Origin: Microvelia longipes
Taxonomy: Eukaryota; Arthropoda; Insecta; Hemiptera; Veliidae
Direction: 5' to 3'
Length of the DNA stretch: 64,000 nt
Assembly (NCBI GenBank): GCA_018340805.1
Contig: JACMZG010001913.1
Location: forward strand, 36,842,592 to 36,906,591
The position numbers and the translations under genes are program-made. Below are positions 12,479 through 24,104 of the stretch, one piece after another (positions within the stretch are counted from its first letter, which is position 1; each line of letters starts with the position of its first letter). Under the pieces are notes generated by a model that saw only the letters and a program-made list of their open reading frames with translations, was not told the origin of the DNA and made no database searches.

Positions 12479-12968
12479 CATATTATGGAGACCAATACAG
12501 TGGATAATTGGTTATAACTATTCGTACGGTCTTTATAATACCGGTTTCTAATTTTAACGCTAATACAATATTTTTTCCAACATACCTATAGTATAAATAA
12601 GAGGTAAAGAAAAGCTTTCAAAAGAATAGGTCAAGTTTAAAAAAAAAAAAGTTTTAAAAGTAGTTTTTCCCAACAGATTTCCTCTCTTAAGATGGATAAT
12701 GGTTTGTTAGAGTGAGAGCGAATCTTTAAACTACTTCACATACCTTATAATAAAAAATCTTTACCAGAAAGACTAGTTTTAAAAACTTTTTTATTAAAAT
12801 AGAAAATTTGAGAAATGCTATAAGAAAATTGATTGGAAAAAGTGATGATGGCGGATTTAAAAGTTTTAAATAATAGACTTTTAACTATAAACTTTATAGT
12901 TCAGAATTTTTAAGTATATAAGAGAATTTTGAAATTTTTTATCACAAATAAACCTGGTTTGTTTTCAC

Positions 12969-12969
12969 A

Positions 12970-13021
<52 letters not shown>

Positions 13022-13039
13022 TTATGTGTGTGTGTGTGC
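12969..13039. repeat. (CA)n followed by (TG)n
   Basis: About 50 bases of CA repeat are followed after a short ATTA linker by a TG run, so the tract can fold back on itself. It directly precedes the plus-strand LINE fragment. Confidence 0.9.
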
Positions 13040-13082
13040 TTTAGGTATGAACACGGTTAATTACAATTAAACAATTAAACAC

Positions 13083-13468
13083 GGTTTAATTGGCCTTCAA
13101 AATCAGGTAAAATTCATTTGGGTACCAGGGCATTGCGGATTGAAGGCAATAAAATTGCTGACAGACTGGCTCGTTCTGGATCTGGCGAATAGCCCATAAG
13201 CCCTGAACTTATTATTGGCATCCCAAAATGTCTTATAAGGTCTACCTGCAATAGTTGCTTAGCAATGCCCTTTGTGATGAGTGGCGTAGTTCTTTTGGGA
13301 TGAGACAATCTAACCTTATGCTTTTCAAAAACGCACTAAGATTATTTTGTCGCTAAGCAAGGAAACTTGTCACGGCTTTAATGGAGTTCTTACAGGACAC
13401 TGCAGACTCAACAGACATTTAAATCTAATGGATCTAGTGAATAGCCCACTTTGTAGATTTTGTAACGC
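13083..13468 (+). pseudogene. Second I-like LINE fragment, opposite orientation
   Basis: Translating in shifting frames gives IWVPGHCGL, the RNase H C-terminal block, KRTKIILSLSKETCH and TGVLTGHCRLNRHLN, ending just inside the zinc knuckle (CRFCN). It is nearly identical in wording to the fragment at 10730-11396, so both derive from one family. Several stops and shifts are present, and it is truncated at both ends. Confidence 0.75.
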
Positions 13469-13785
13469 CTTAAAAACTTATTGTTATCACAAATTTGTTT
13501 GCTAACACAATTCTTTTTCTATATAAATACGATATAAAGGAAGAGTAAAAATGTAAATAGAGTTTAAATTTAGTATAAGTTTATCCCTTTTTGTAATGAA
13601 AAATACATTTTATTTTGATAAAGCTTATGTTTCTATGGGTTTTATAAGATCAAGATGTTAAGAATCATCGAGCGTGACTACATTCTGGATAAGTAAACCG
13701 CAGGGAAAAACGGATGTGTTCCTGTCTTAGGACGAGGAATGTGAGTAAGAAGACGTTCTGCTATATAAAATAGTTATTTTTTTAT

Positions 13786-13870
13786 AATATACGAGCGAAG
13801 CGAGTCGGATTTGGTGATGACGAGCGTTGCGAATCCGATATGACGATGCAATTTTCCGAGATACCCTGCG
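13786..13870 (+). repeat. 3' end of family H repeat
   Basis: ACGAGCGAAGCGAGTCGG is followed by the second motif GACGAGCGTTGCGAATC and an ending around TTTTCCGAGATACCCTGCG. It lies within an otherwise unassigned stretch. Confidence 0.55.
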
Positions 13871-16437
13871 CCAAATTTTATAAAACTTAAATAAAAAAAT
13901 TGAAAATAAGATATTAATTTTCTTACATCATTAGTGAATAAAACTCTCTGAGGGAACAATTTAAATAAAATTAAACATTTTTGAGGAGATGAAGGAATGG
14001 GTTGGACCTATGAAATCAAATATCTACATCAAAAGCCCTAAATATAAAAAGCCAGTCTATAGATACAGATAACAAAATATTATCTATATATATAAATGAT
14101 TTATTACTATTCAGTATCTATAACAATAGTATTACTGAATCTGTATTACTAATGAATATTACTGAATGATAGGAGGTAAAATCCGATAAAATCCGAGGTA
14201 CAATGTACCCGATTTTTTAAGTAAAGAGAACAGGTGTCTTGAAGAAAACTGTAGAAAACCCGAAAGCGATTATTCTTAAAAAGATGTTTTAACCCTCTTT
14301 CAGAAGATTTTTTGCGGCTTTTGACAAGTTTTTTCTTTCTTTTTAACAAAATTACACCGATAGAACAGTTGCTAACTTCAGGTAGGATGTGACAAAAAAT
14401 TTATACAGGGAAAATTCAATTTTCAAACCTTTTCTTTAATAAAATGGATCAAGCCATTCTAGCAACTTTTTTTACGAATTTGTCTAACATCTTTTGTATG
14501 TTTAAGATAAAATAAAAAAGACAATAGACAATACAAAAAAATATAGACAATTCAATATGCTACTGACATGAAGAAAAACATCTTTGTCAGTAATATATTT
14601 GTCAAACTAGTTAGCGAATTTCTAGTTAAAGAAATGGGTGATATGGGAAAAGTAGAAGTCGGAAAGCTTTTACTGAGTGCGAATTTCATGAGTCGATTTT
14701 AAAATTATAACCATAGTATAGTATTACTTATGGGATAAATTTTCATAATGAAAATTCGCTAAAAATAGACAATACAATATGCTACTGACTGCTACTGACA
14801 TGAAGAAAAACATCCTTGTCAGTAATATATTTGTCAAACTAGTTTATGGGATAAGTTTAGTAAGTATGCTTATTACTTAACAAAAATAGAGTTAGAAGTA
14901 GTAATGCTTTTTTAGGTTATAAAGCATGAACCGAAAACTTGAATTTTATGCTAACCAAAGAATATCGAAAAAGAGATATAGTCGTGGATTTAAGGTACAT
15001 TCGCAATACTGCGGTAGCGATGCGTCCGGGCGTTGCGTGCGGTGACAACTCAAATTCCAACCTATGTAATCGTGGACGTTCTTAAACAGCTTGCAGTAGG
15101 CGTAGCGGAAAATTGAAATTTTCGCAAAACCAACTAAACCCGCACAATGATCTAGTGATTAGCATTTGATTGATTACAAAACACCTTAGAGACCTGACGC
15201 GGAAGAAACCTTTCCGTTTTCAAAGTTGTGGAATTTTTCTTACCCCCCCCCCCCCTCTCTTCCGATTAAGAGAAGAATAATTTTTTGTTTGGATTTTGTT
15301 TCATGCTGTGCTTTAAGTCGTTTTATTTTTTATTATTTTAATTTAACTTGAATAAAATAATGATGTTTTTAATCTAAAAAATACAATATACAAAAATACA
15401 AAACACAACATTGTCATTTTATTACTTTTGTTTGTGCTGTGTCCTTTTAAAGTCTTTAATTTTTCATTTTAGTTTTAATTAGTTCAAAGTTGTTTTTTAT
15501 GTTTCTATCCATAAATCAAATTTATTTCTTAATATTCTCGTTGTTCGCCAATTTGAACCGTATAGTTTTATTATCAGGGTCCGTTTATTTTATCTTAATG
15601 TAATTTTTCTGAAATCGCATACATTATTGCTGTTCTTTTAGCTTTACAGCCTAAATAGTATATAACATGTAGATCTCGGAGTTGAAATGTTTTTTTTTTT
15701 AAAAACTATTAATTACATTTTAAAACAATATAAATTCAGTTTGTTCAGTTCAAAAAATAAACTGAACAAGATAATACTTTGCGGAACCATCATTTTCCGC
15801 ATCGCAATGACCGCTACGCACGCACGGACAGAAAATATTAAAACCTGTACACGTAATAAGTAATTTTAATACGTCGAATACCAAACTAATAAAAAATAAG
15901 CTTAAAAAAATAACAAACTACTAAGCTCAAAAAAGTCAATATATTTGTTTTCTAAATTTATTCAAATCTGGCTAGGTAAAGCCAAAGGATGCTTTTAGCT
16001 TTTTGATGTAGAATAATGTAGGAATATCCCCTCTTATAAGGTATAATAGGTATCTATCTGTCATCTCTGGTCAGAAAGCAAATATAATTTGACAGATTAC
16101 TCGTCAAAACATGACATTAACAAAGATGATATATTGCCATCGAATCTAACCTATGACAATATATCATTAAAGTATATAAAAATATAAGTATATCCACATC
16201 CAAGCAATAATTTCAACAATACGGTTTATTGATACATTGCTGGCAAAAACCTTTATATAAAAAAGTTGGAAGACATAAATAAGTGACAAAAGCTTTAAAC
16301 CGATGAAGAAGAAAAGATTCATGTTATATTTTTTCAAGCTGAAAGAAAACATCCAGACTTTATAACAATAGCTAAAAAGCTTTTTGATAGATACCTAGGG
16401 CCTTTGATTTCATGCAGCTAAGTGGCCAACACTTGCG
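13871..16437. other. Unassigned stretch with direct repeats and small hairpins
   Basis: A block of about 75 bp at 14545-14620 recurs at 14770-14846. It contains a hairpin TACTGACA...TGTCAGTA and ends in TTTGTCAAACTAGTT. GC-richer patches at 15005-15050 and 15780-15835 share GCGATGCG- and GCGTGCG-like motifs in opposite orientation and may be the ends of one element. A C-run of 14 lies at 15243-15256. No gene recognised. Confidence 0.4.
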
Positions 16438-16660
16438 CATTAATAGTTTTTTTCCTTTTGCGTATTATTTGTTCTCTCTTTTACGTATTAATTGTTTTCT
16501 CTTTTGCGTATTAATTGTTTTCTCTTTTGCGTATTAATTGTTTCCTCTTTTGCGTATAAATTACTTTTTCTTTTGCGTATTAATTGTTTTTTTCTATTGC
16601 GTATTATTGTTTTCTCTTTTGCGTATTAATTGTTTTCTCTTTTACGTATTATTTGTTAGC
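16438..16660 (+). repeat. Minisatellite, 22-23 bp unit
   Basis: About ten copies of a unit like TTTTGCGTATTAATTGTTTT(CTC). The same unit recurs at 18555-18695 inside the GC-rich family G repeat. Copies differ by small changes in the pyrimidine run. Confidence 0.85.
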
Positions 16661-16780
16661 GAATTTTCATAATGAAAATGACGCTTATGAGGTTGTTCGG
16701 ATGACGGAAATTGAGGGTGGGAGTGAGCGGAATCGGTTCCTATTGGCTTCCTGATAACAAAAAATATGTCTGAAAAAAGT

Positions 16781-16787
16781 TTATATA

Positions 16788-16820
<33 letters not shown>

Positions 16821-16840
16821 GTATATATATATATGTATGT
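16781..16840. repeat. (TA)n microsatellite
   Basis: An interrupted TA tract. The 94-codon frame over it is not regarded as a gene. Confidence 0.9.
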
Positions 16841-17794
16841 AAGAGTTTCTACCCCTTCGTATGGCGAACGATAACTCTCGAAGGCGTTCTCAAATTGAAA
16901 CGAAACTTTGCAAATCGCGAGATGTTGTGGAGGTTACGAGGCCTATTGTTTATAAAACATTATGACGTCATCAATCAAAGTTATGACGTCATGAAAAAAA
17001 ATTTTTTGAAACTTGAAATGGCTTTAAAACAAGGTATTTCGTTTAGGTAGACAGCTAGTTGAATCGATTAAGACAATTTCAGCTGAATCGAACCATCACA
17101 AATGGCGCAAACAGTATACATATATATATAATGTTGTATATGTATACGTCCATGTCAAAGACTCGTACGATATCTGTTGGTTCAGTAGTGTTAGAGGGTG
17201 GGGATATAGTATAATTGAAGGGCCTCTACCTCTTGCTCCATCCTGGTAAGCCTGCTGTCCTAGAGAGACAGGACAAAAATGGCTTCCACTAAACCACGGC
17301 GAGCAAAGCAGGCCCGTAAAGCGGAAGAACCTCGAAGTAGTCTTCATATGGTCGAATTCATTCTAAAACGATTGCGACCGTTTCAGCTCAATCAGACAAT
17401 CCTAAGCCTAGATAAACAATATTAACATAGATGGTTCACTCCCGAGTGTAGTAGGAACACTCAATTGACAAGTTTGTGTTTATGATTTAAGTTGGAGGCC
17501 TCATCACTAGAGTCTTGAATAGCGCTAGTAGTAAAAATATATTTGCTCTATTCTCTACTAGATTGTGCTATAGTATTTGTTTTAAATACAAACAGTTGCC
17601 AATCGTTTAGTAAAATAAAATAAAAGTAAACAAAGATCTATGGTATGCTGTAGTATTCGCGATGTATTTTTGTTTTTCAAAACTTGGGAGCCTCATCACG
17701 CGAAGCAGTACCATTGTTTTCTTAAAAAAATAACAATAATTAATGTTTAGTGTTTTAGACTTAAGATTTAAATTTACTATCTGAATATAACATA
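16841..17794. other. Unassigned repeat-like stretch
   Basis: A TGACGTCAT motif occurs twice (near 16962 and 16983). A 48-codon frame starting at 17279 begins MASTKPRRAKQARKAEEPRS, but no family was recognised. A short TA run lies at 17118-17132. It is probably transposon-derived. Confidence 0.3.
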
Positions 17795-18060
17795 TCGGGT
17801 TGGCGCAAACGGATAAGTAAAGGAAACAAACCAAAATTGAAACTCTGACATTAGAGGTTCAAATCCAAGGGGGGACGACAGAATGGGTGAAGTAAGAGTG
17901 AGAAATCAATTTTTTTGGAATACGAAATTCTTATAGAGCTTTCTTGGGATCACTCATCCATCGACTCCTCATCATTCTAGCGCTAAAAAGCGGATGGAAA
18001 GACTTGATTACCCTCAACAGCTCGTTGTTTGGTTGAATAAAAATAAATAAATAAAAGTGT
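17795..18060 (+). repeat. tRNA-derived SINE, family D
   Basis: The head has a box A-like TTGGCGCAAACGGATAAG and box B GGTTCAAATCC. It ends in an AT-rich simple tail (AATAAAAATAAATAAATAAA), as expected for a LINE-mobilised SINE. The body includes TCATTCTAGCGCTAAAAAGC. It is not obviously related to families A-C. Confidence 0.6.
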
Positions 18061-18249
18061 CAGAAATAAAAATATCTGACAGTTTCACGCTGTCACCACT
18101 AGACTGTACTACTTGAGCCTCCTGCATCCCATCAACTATTTTTTTTAAATCTTTGAGTGAGCCATCTATGTTAATATTGTTTATCTATGATCCTAAGTGA
18201 CGGAAACAGTATTTTTATTTAAAAACAAAAGTCATGAATATATTTTTGT

Positions 18250-18700
18250 TTATAACGCTTGTTAGTTTTAATATTATAGCATACTATTAATAATAAAGTA
18301 TTAATAAAATCTTAATTAGTAAAATCAAATTTGTGAGAAAGCCTCTCAGGCCCGCGAAGCGGGCCTGTGTGGAGAGGCTGTGAAAATTCGCTAGGTACAT
18401 GGCAAAATGCCGTGTAACAAGAACAATAATGAAACAACACATCATTTAAAACAACAACAATGTGGCCGCGAAGCGGCCCGGTGGGCCGACGCCGCGAAGC
18501 GAACGAGGCGCGAAGCGAACGAGGTCGCGTAGCGGCTACGGGCCGAAGGCCCGTATTTTCTCTTTTGCGTATTAATTGGTTTTTTCTTTTGCGTATTAAT
18601 TGTTTTTTTCTTTTGCGTATTAGTTGTTTTGTCTTTTGCGTATTAATAGTTTTCTCTTTTGCGTATTAATTGTTTTCTCTTTTACGTATTATTTGTTTAT
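18250..18700 (+). repeat. GC-rich hairpin repeat, family G
   Basis: A 5' AT-rich part leads into GGCCCGCGAAGCGGGCC (18351-18367), a perfect 7 bp stem with a GAA loop. TACATGGCA/TGCCGTGTA follows, then a block packed with GCGAAGCG units (18464-18540), GGGCCGAAGGCCC, and seven or so copies of the GCGTATTAATT minisatellite. A second copy without the minisatellite lies on the minus strand at 63600-64000. No coding function; the open frame at 18460 is an artefact. Confidence 0.75.
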
Positions 18701-19721
18701 AATTTATATCCATTACTTCCTCTTTTAACATGTTAGGGTAAAATATACACCATGCAACTTTTTTTAAGATAACATCAATTTTTGTATTTATCTTTTTAGT
18801 AATTTTTTATTTTTTTTATAGCCTTTTTTATTCTTATGTTATTTTTTGTAATATTTTGTACTGAGCGCCCTACTTGTGGTTTTTCTGTTTAGGGTCTCAT
18901 TAAAAATCATTAAATAAATAAAAAAATATTACTTGTTGAGTGGCTTTATGTTTTTATGAGTTTTCAAATAAAATATTTGCAAACATTTCAAGTTTAATCA
19001 TGTGGGTTGCCACCTCACCACGTATTTTTGTTTCGCGGGCCTGCTTAGCCTCCGGTAGACAAATAGAGACGAAGAAAATACCCAGACGAATACCAAGGAC
19101 TTCGGCACCCAAAAATTCGGTCGCCAATCTAAAGACTTACTTAACGTTATAACTTACCTTTGGTAAGTTATAACCTTGTCAGAAATAGCATAACAAGTAG
19201 ATTCATATTTAGTATGTAGTTAGTCATACTTTTATATAATATTAAGATACCTATTATATTCACTCACAATATATTAAATTACATTAATTAACCTACGAAA
19301 CAAAAGTAAGTTCTAAAATCTCAAAAATCTTATTATTCAAGCATAAAGAATTTTACGTGACTCCTGTATAGCAGTGAATTATTTTAAGAGGTTTTTCATA
19401 CGAACCTGAGGTATTTTGAAAAGTCTAAGCAGATTAGCAACTTGTATGGAAGTAACAGACGAAGCGGCTCCAACTACACCAGATATGACTTTCCTGACTT
19501 GAGTCTTGTTACAATGGTACTCAGTATCGTCTATGTTACTAATAGAACCTGTAACACACCAAATTTAGAAATTAGCAGATTTTACTTTGAACAATGAACT
19601 TTTGAACAGTTGTCCATATGGATGGCGAATTTCCTTTGGAACGTTTCCCTATTTAAAAATCCATTTTTTCTTCGAATTCTGATTTATGGTAATTTATTAT
19701 AAAGCACTACTTTTAATACAC
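18701..19721. other. No recognised feature
   Basis: An AT-rich stretch. A 70-codon frame at 18940-19152 has no recognisable domain. No repeat boundary was identified. Confidence 0.35.
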
Positions 19722-19804
<83 letters not shown>

Positions 19805-19810
19805 TATAAT
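19722..19810. repeat. (TA)n microsatellite
   Basis: An interrupted TA tract immediately 5' of a family C SINE. The copy at 32359 has the same arrangement. Confidence 0.95.
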
Positions 19811-19814
19811 TTAA

Positions 19815-20022
19815 GTATATAGTAGACTGTACTGGACTTCGGCACCGGAGGTCTAGGGTTCACAGCCCGGGCTATGCACTTAGTTTTTATGAATATAATT
19901 TGATTTAAAAAGATTTCGCCAACTTTAGCTTTACTTTGAACATAGTAGATGTGTCCTACCCGAGGTGTTTCTCGCAGGGTGAATACCCTGAAGGGCCGAA
20001 AGGCCCTAAAACGGGCATTATT
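19815..20022 (+). repeat. tRNA-derived SINE, family C
   Basis: It shares TTCGGCACCGGAGGTC, GGGTTCACAGCCCGGGCTATG (box B region) and the ending GGGTGAATACCCTGA, GGGCCGAAAGGCCC with the copy at 32359-32578. The 5' half of the tRNA-like head is degenerate here. It ends in a short (ATT)n tail. Confidence 0.7.
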
Positions 20023-20216
20023 ATTATTATATAGCAGACTAGTATATAGGTATTATAGCATAATAATAGTGTTAACTTAAAGAAAAAATTACTTCAGTCA
20101 AAACTAAAATAATAATATATTGAGACATTAAAATGAATAATCATTAAATCAAATATAGTTATTTATGCCATAAGGCTGAGAAGTGTGTCTTTATGTCACG
20201 GCAATTAGATTTACCG

Positions 20217-20784
20217 ACGAGCGAAGCGAGTCGGGAAAAATTGCCAAGAGATGGCATACACTATTTTTTTTTGAGGTAGCACTCATTAAATAAACTGCGC
20301 TATATACTTAATTGAAATAAAAAACAAACGTTCAATTAACTCCATATTATCGTCGTCATTGAATTCATCCATAGCTTTACACTTTTACTCAAAAATGTAA
20401 AAGCTTTACAAATAAACACAGAAAAATTGTTAATTAGAACTAGAACATCTTTTAAAAACGAAAAAAATTTAGTCTACGAACAAAAACAGAAACAAAATGA
20501 ACGTTTTTTTAAGAAAACTCATGAAGGTTTAACACAGATTGTTTTTTGAACACGCTACATTACAGTAATGGCGGCAACATATGAATTACTTTTACGTCCT
20601 AGGAGTTTTTTTTTACATTCATTATTATCCTCGGAGGTGAAAAGTACTAAATAACCTCCTATAACAATAATGATTGGCTTCTCATCCTAAAAACGGTCCA
20701 ATAAAGTGCTCAATTACGTACTACCTCAAAAAAAATAAATTTATTAAATAACGGACATATAATTTATAATATAGTAAAATATCA
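20217..20784. other. Unassigned, with isolated GCGAAGC hairpin
   Basis: CGACGAGCGAAGCGAGTCGG at 20215-20234 is a hairpin of the family H type, with a C-G outer pair instead of G-C. The rest shows no feature. Confidence 0.4.
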
Positions 20785-21065
20785 GGTACTGGGTATATCG
20801 GAACTTTTCTTCATTACTACAGATTCGCTAGTCTCATCCTCTCAGCTTCGGACTCGCTTCGCTCGCCCTCAAAAATACAGTTCGCCAAATTTTTACTACA
20901 ACGTGCCCATGGACTTGCTTTGTTCGTCTCCAGATAGTAAATGCATCCGTATCATTCCCAGCGGTCACCCATACAGCACTGACCACGCTCAATGCTCCTT
21001 AATTTTTATGATCCAATAAAAATCATAGATTGTCGTATTGAAACGTAACTTTTTTGAGATCTATA
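20785..21065 (-). repeat. 3' half of family H repeat
   Basis: The reverse complement matches the end of the copies at 42240-42520 and 51470-51760: the GGTCAGTGCTGTATGGGTGA block, CATTTACTATCT, the hairpin GGGCGAGCGAAGCGAGTCC and the terminal region around CCGATATACCC. Confidence 0.7.
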
Positions 21066-21356
21066 AGAGCAAACTGTTATTTCAAAATGAATATTAGATT
21101 TATATATTTACTTTTACAATACTGTCTCCTCGCAAGGTAGATTAAGAAAGATAAGTAAGCAAAACATACAAAAAAAAGACTCATATAAAATATCTCTCAG
21201 ATGTGACTTTGATGGCTTTCATGAATAGTTTATATAAGATTCCATTACACATTTTTTATATTTTAGCGAATTTCTTTGAAAAAATTTCCACATGAAAAGA
21301 TTTCGCTAATAGGATGGGATGGCACAGGAAGAGCAAAAGACAAGTTTTGCGAAATC

Positions 21357-21370
21357 ATATATATATATAT

Positions 21371-21417
<47 letters not shown>
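21357..21417. repeat. (TA)n microsatellite with TG run
   Basis: A TA repeat followed by a short TG run. The mirrored frames on both strands are artefacts. Confidence 0.95.
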
Positions 21418-21419
<2 letters not shown>

Positions 21420-21439
21420 TGTGTGTGTGTTTGTCTGCC

Positions 21440-21880
21440 TTCAAGCACAGGGACTGAGGCAATGATCAGACTGACCAGCTAGCCAGGATGGAGTACAGTT
21501 TGCTAAATTTTAAGACAGGTCTAAAAGACCCAATGCATCAAGACTATAGAAACCTGTGGATTCAAAATCCACAGAGAAACCTGGGATGACAAAATCCAAG
21601 CTGCTTATCATAGGATCGTCTAAAAGCCTTATCAGGTTATGTTTAGCCCTGAAAAGAAGTTCCTGACACTCAATGACTTGTATTCTTACTGGTTACTCTA
21701 AGAATACCAGATAGATATAGATGGGGCTGCTTAAGCCCCATTTAAACCTGATAGAACTGGCAGGTAGTCCTGTATGGAGGCAATTTGAGACTAAGGAAAC
21801 TCTTTCACATATCCAGAGCACTTGTCTTGCATTGACGTATCATAAGTATAATAATTTAATCTTAAGTTTTTAAAGTCTTT
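21440..21880 (+). pseudogene. Possible R2-like LINE C-terminal remnant
   Basis: The frame near 21770-21835 reads SPVWRQFETKETLSHIQSTC. This resembles the C-terminal zinc motif of R2/NeSL-type elements (C-x2-C/G...ETLxHIxxxC), with the leading cysteine positions lost. Upstream text is broken by stops. The assignment rests on this one motif. Confidence 0.3.
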
Positions 21881-22261
21881 AAAAGAATATTTAATAAAAA
21901 ATCATTTTACAGAATTCAAGATTGTTATAGATAATTAATTATTATCAAATATAATATGCTTTAGTATAATTTAAATAAGTTATTGTTAGATAATTATTTG
22001 CTATACAATACATAAAATTTTATAGTGATAAGTCAATTGTTATTAATATTGTAAGTATTTTTTTGTATTGTGATTTCAGGACGTGTTACATCTAAATGTA
22101 TAATTTGGCCACGTAATTAATATTTTATTTATTTATTTATAATACTTTTTGTGTTGCCAGCGTTCCTTAAGAGGAACTTGTAGAAATAATAATAATCATA
22201 ATCATGTTGATAACTTTCTGCGATTCAGTATACTTGTTCAGGGAGTAAAAGGAACTGATGG

Positions 22262-22352
22262 ATATCTTTTTACTTTCCAGATTTGCACGAAAGCCTCAAA
22301 GGGGTTGATAAAAAGGACCTAATACAGTGGTCTACTTGCCAGGCTTGACCTC
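22262..22352 (+). repeat. 3' end of family B SINE
   Basis: GGGGTTGATAAAAAGGACC followed by CAGTGGTCTACTTGCCAGG parallels the end of the element at 8225-8275. The tRNA head is absent, so it is a 5'-truncated copy. Confidence 0.5.
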
Positions 22353-23325
22353 CCCACTCTCCTACTGCTACTACTGCACCAAGGCCCTACCCGAGTGGTT
22401 TAATGCTCTGGTTTTAAAAAATAAATAATACTACAGTATTATTACCGAAGTATTATTTACAGTGTGAAGTACTGTTAGTGTTTATAGTCTACACAGATAC
22501 CATTCACTAGTAAGGAAATGCGCAAAGTTATTTTAAAGATAAGTATAAACTGAGCTTTCTAAAAGCACTGATTAAGAAAGAACTGATTATGCAAGGACAA
22601 GAATAGTTTTGTATAACCTATAACATAAACAGGTGCATTTCTTAGAAGATATCTAGAAACATTTACAAACAAGTAGATATGTTACATTTCAGACAAAAAC
22701 ATAAACTAAAACCCTGAGAATGGACTGGATAACCGGCAAGACAGTAAGCATTTTAAAATAAATTCGCCATGCTAGCGAACCTTTACTCCGAACATTTTTT
22801 TAAAAGAGGAGAAAACTCTAAATTCTAAAATACGTATATCAAAATAAAAGTCTTCTAGCCAATAGATTTTTAAACTTGAAATCTTTTTCTTATACAACAT
22901 TCAAATTTATGTTTAACCATAAAACTTTCTCAGTCGGCGAGAAATCTTATAAGTAAAGGTGGCGAGGGACTTCATATAATCCAGGATTCAGAGTATAAAA
23001 GGAAATAGGTTTCTATTTTCTAACAAAGAAAAATTGAAGGTTTAAAACTTTCTTCTGTATATAAGAAATAACTAGTTTTCCACCAATATTTTATTTTATA
23101 AACTAAACAATTTTGTTTATACCAGACAGTAAAGGATTGGGCGATTTATAGACAAATGCAATATAAAATTCGAAACTTTATTTTATGTAATATGTTTTGG
23201 TAAACATTTTCTTAATAATAAATCATTACTTTTAGCACATCTTCCACTAAATTTATCATTGAAAACTAAAAGGGACCATCAATCTTTGTTTAAATAAAAA
23301 TAATTTAAACACTGATACTAATAGC

Positions 23326-23362
<37 letters not shown>

Positions 23363-24104
23363 ATATATATATATATATAAAACATTTTGTGTGTGTGTAA
23401 GTGCGAATCTACACATATATCTCATATTTATTTATTATTTTCAGTTATTACTAATAGAGATTATTTTATTCTCTAGCATATTTTATCCACGAATAAATAT
23501 TTTCTACTTTTAGTTATTTTATTTCTACCATAAACAATAATTCTGGGCACTGCTTCCTCAAGCTGAAGCTTTTGCTTTTTGGAGAAGAGACAGTTACATT
23601 TATTATTTAAGGACACAGTGTATCCTAATTTAACAATGTAATTAAGTGTTATGTAATTAAAATTTGATTTTTATGTGGCATGATTAGAATTTGTAATTAT
23701 GAGAAACGAAATCTATGCTGCATTGAAAAATAAAATGATAGTAATTAGGTAGAGATGATAAATCACCGAGCAAGTAAATTGTCGTTGGAACCTATTTACT
23801 GACTCCCTCAGATAGAAGAAATTGTTCTACTTAATGAGTCTTAGTGCAGGCATTCACACATTAAGTTGTTTAGGGCTTTGCTGTAACTTCTATAGCATTA
23901 ACTAGAAACTATACTGATACAAACTGCTAAGTCTACCGTGGTTATTGTCACGAAGGTTTAAGTCTTATAGTGGCGTCCGTGTTAATGTTGATGTAAATCA
24001 ATTCAGTTTCGTAAAACATTATAAACTTTCTATCAAGTCCTACATCCATGAAGACATTTTTCACAGTGAAAGCTACATGTCGGATTCATAATCTACAATA
24101 CAGG
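22353..24104. other. AT-rich stretch, one (TA)n tract
   Basis: Apart from a (TA)n tract at 23329-23380 followed by a short TG run, no gene, RNA or repeat boundary was recognised. Confidence 0.4.

Noticed and set aside
16438..16660. CRISPR-like array of short repeats
   Set aside because: The 22-23 bp units are contiguous without unique spacers, so this is a minisatellite.
17279..17425. 48-codon frame starting MASTKPRRAKQARKAEEPRS
   Set aside because: The basic start looks gene-like, but there is no family match, no supporting context and the stretch is repeat-like. The length is within chance expectation.
18460..18669. 69-codon frame in the GC-rich repeat, suggesting horizontally acquired DNA
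   Set aside because: The GC richness is caused by GCGAAGCG hairpin units. A second copy at the window end shows it is a dispersed repeat, not a foreign gene.
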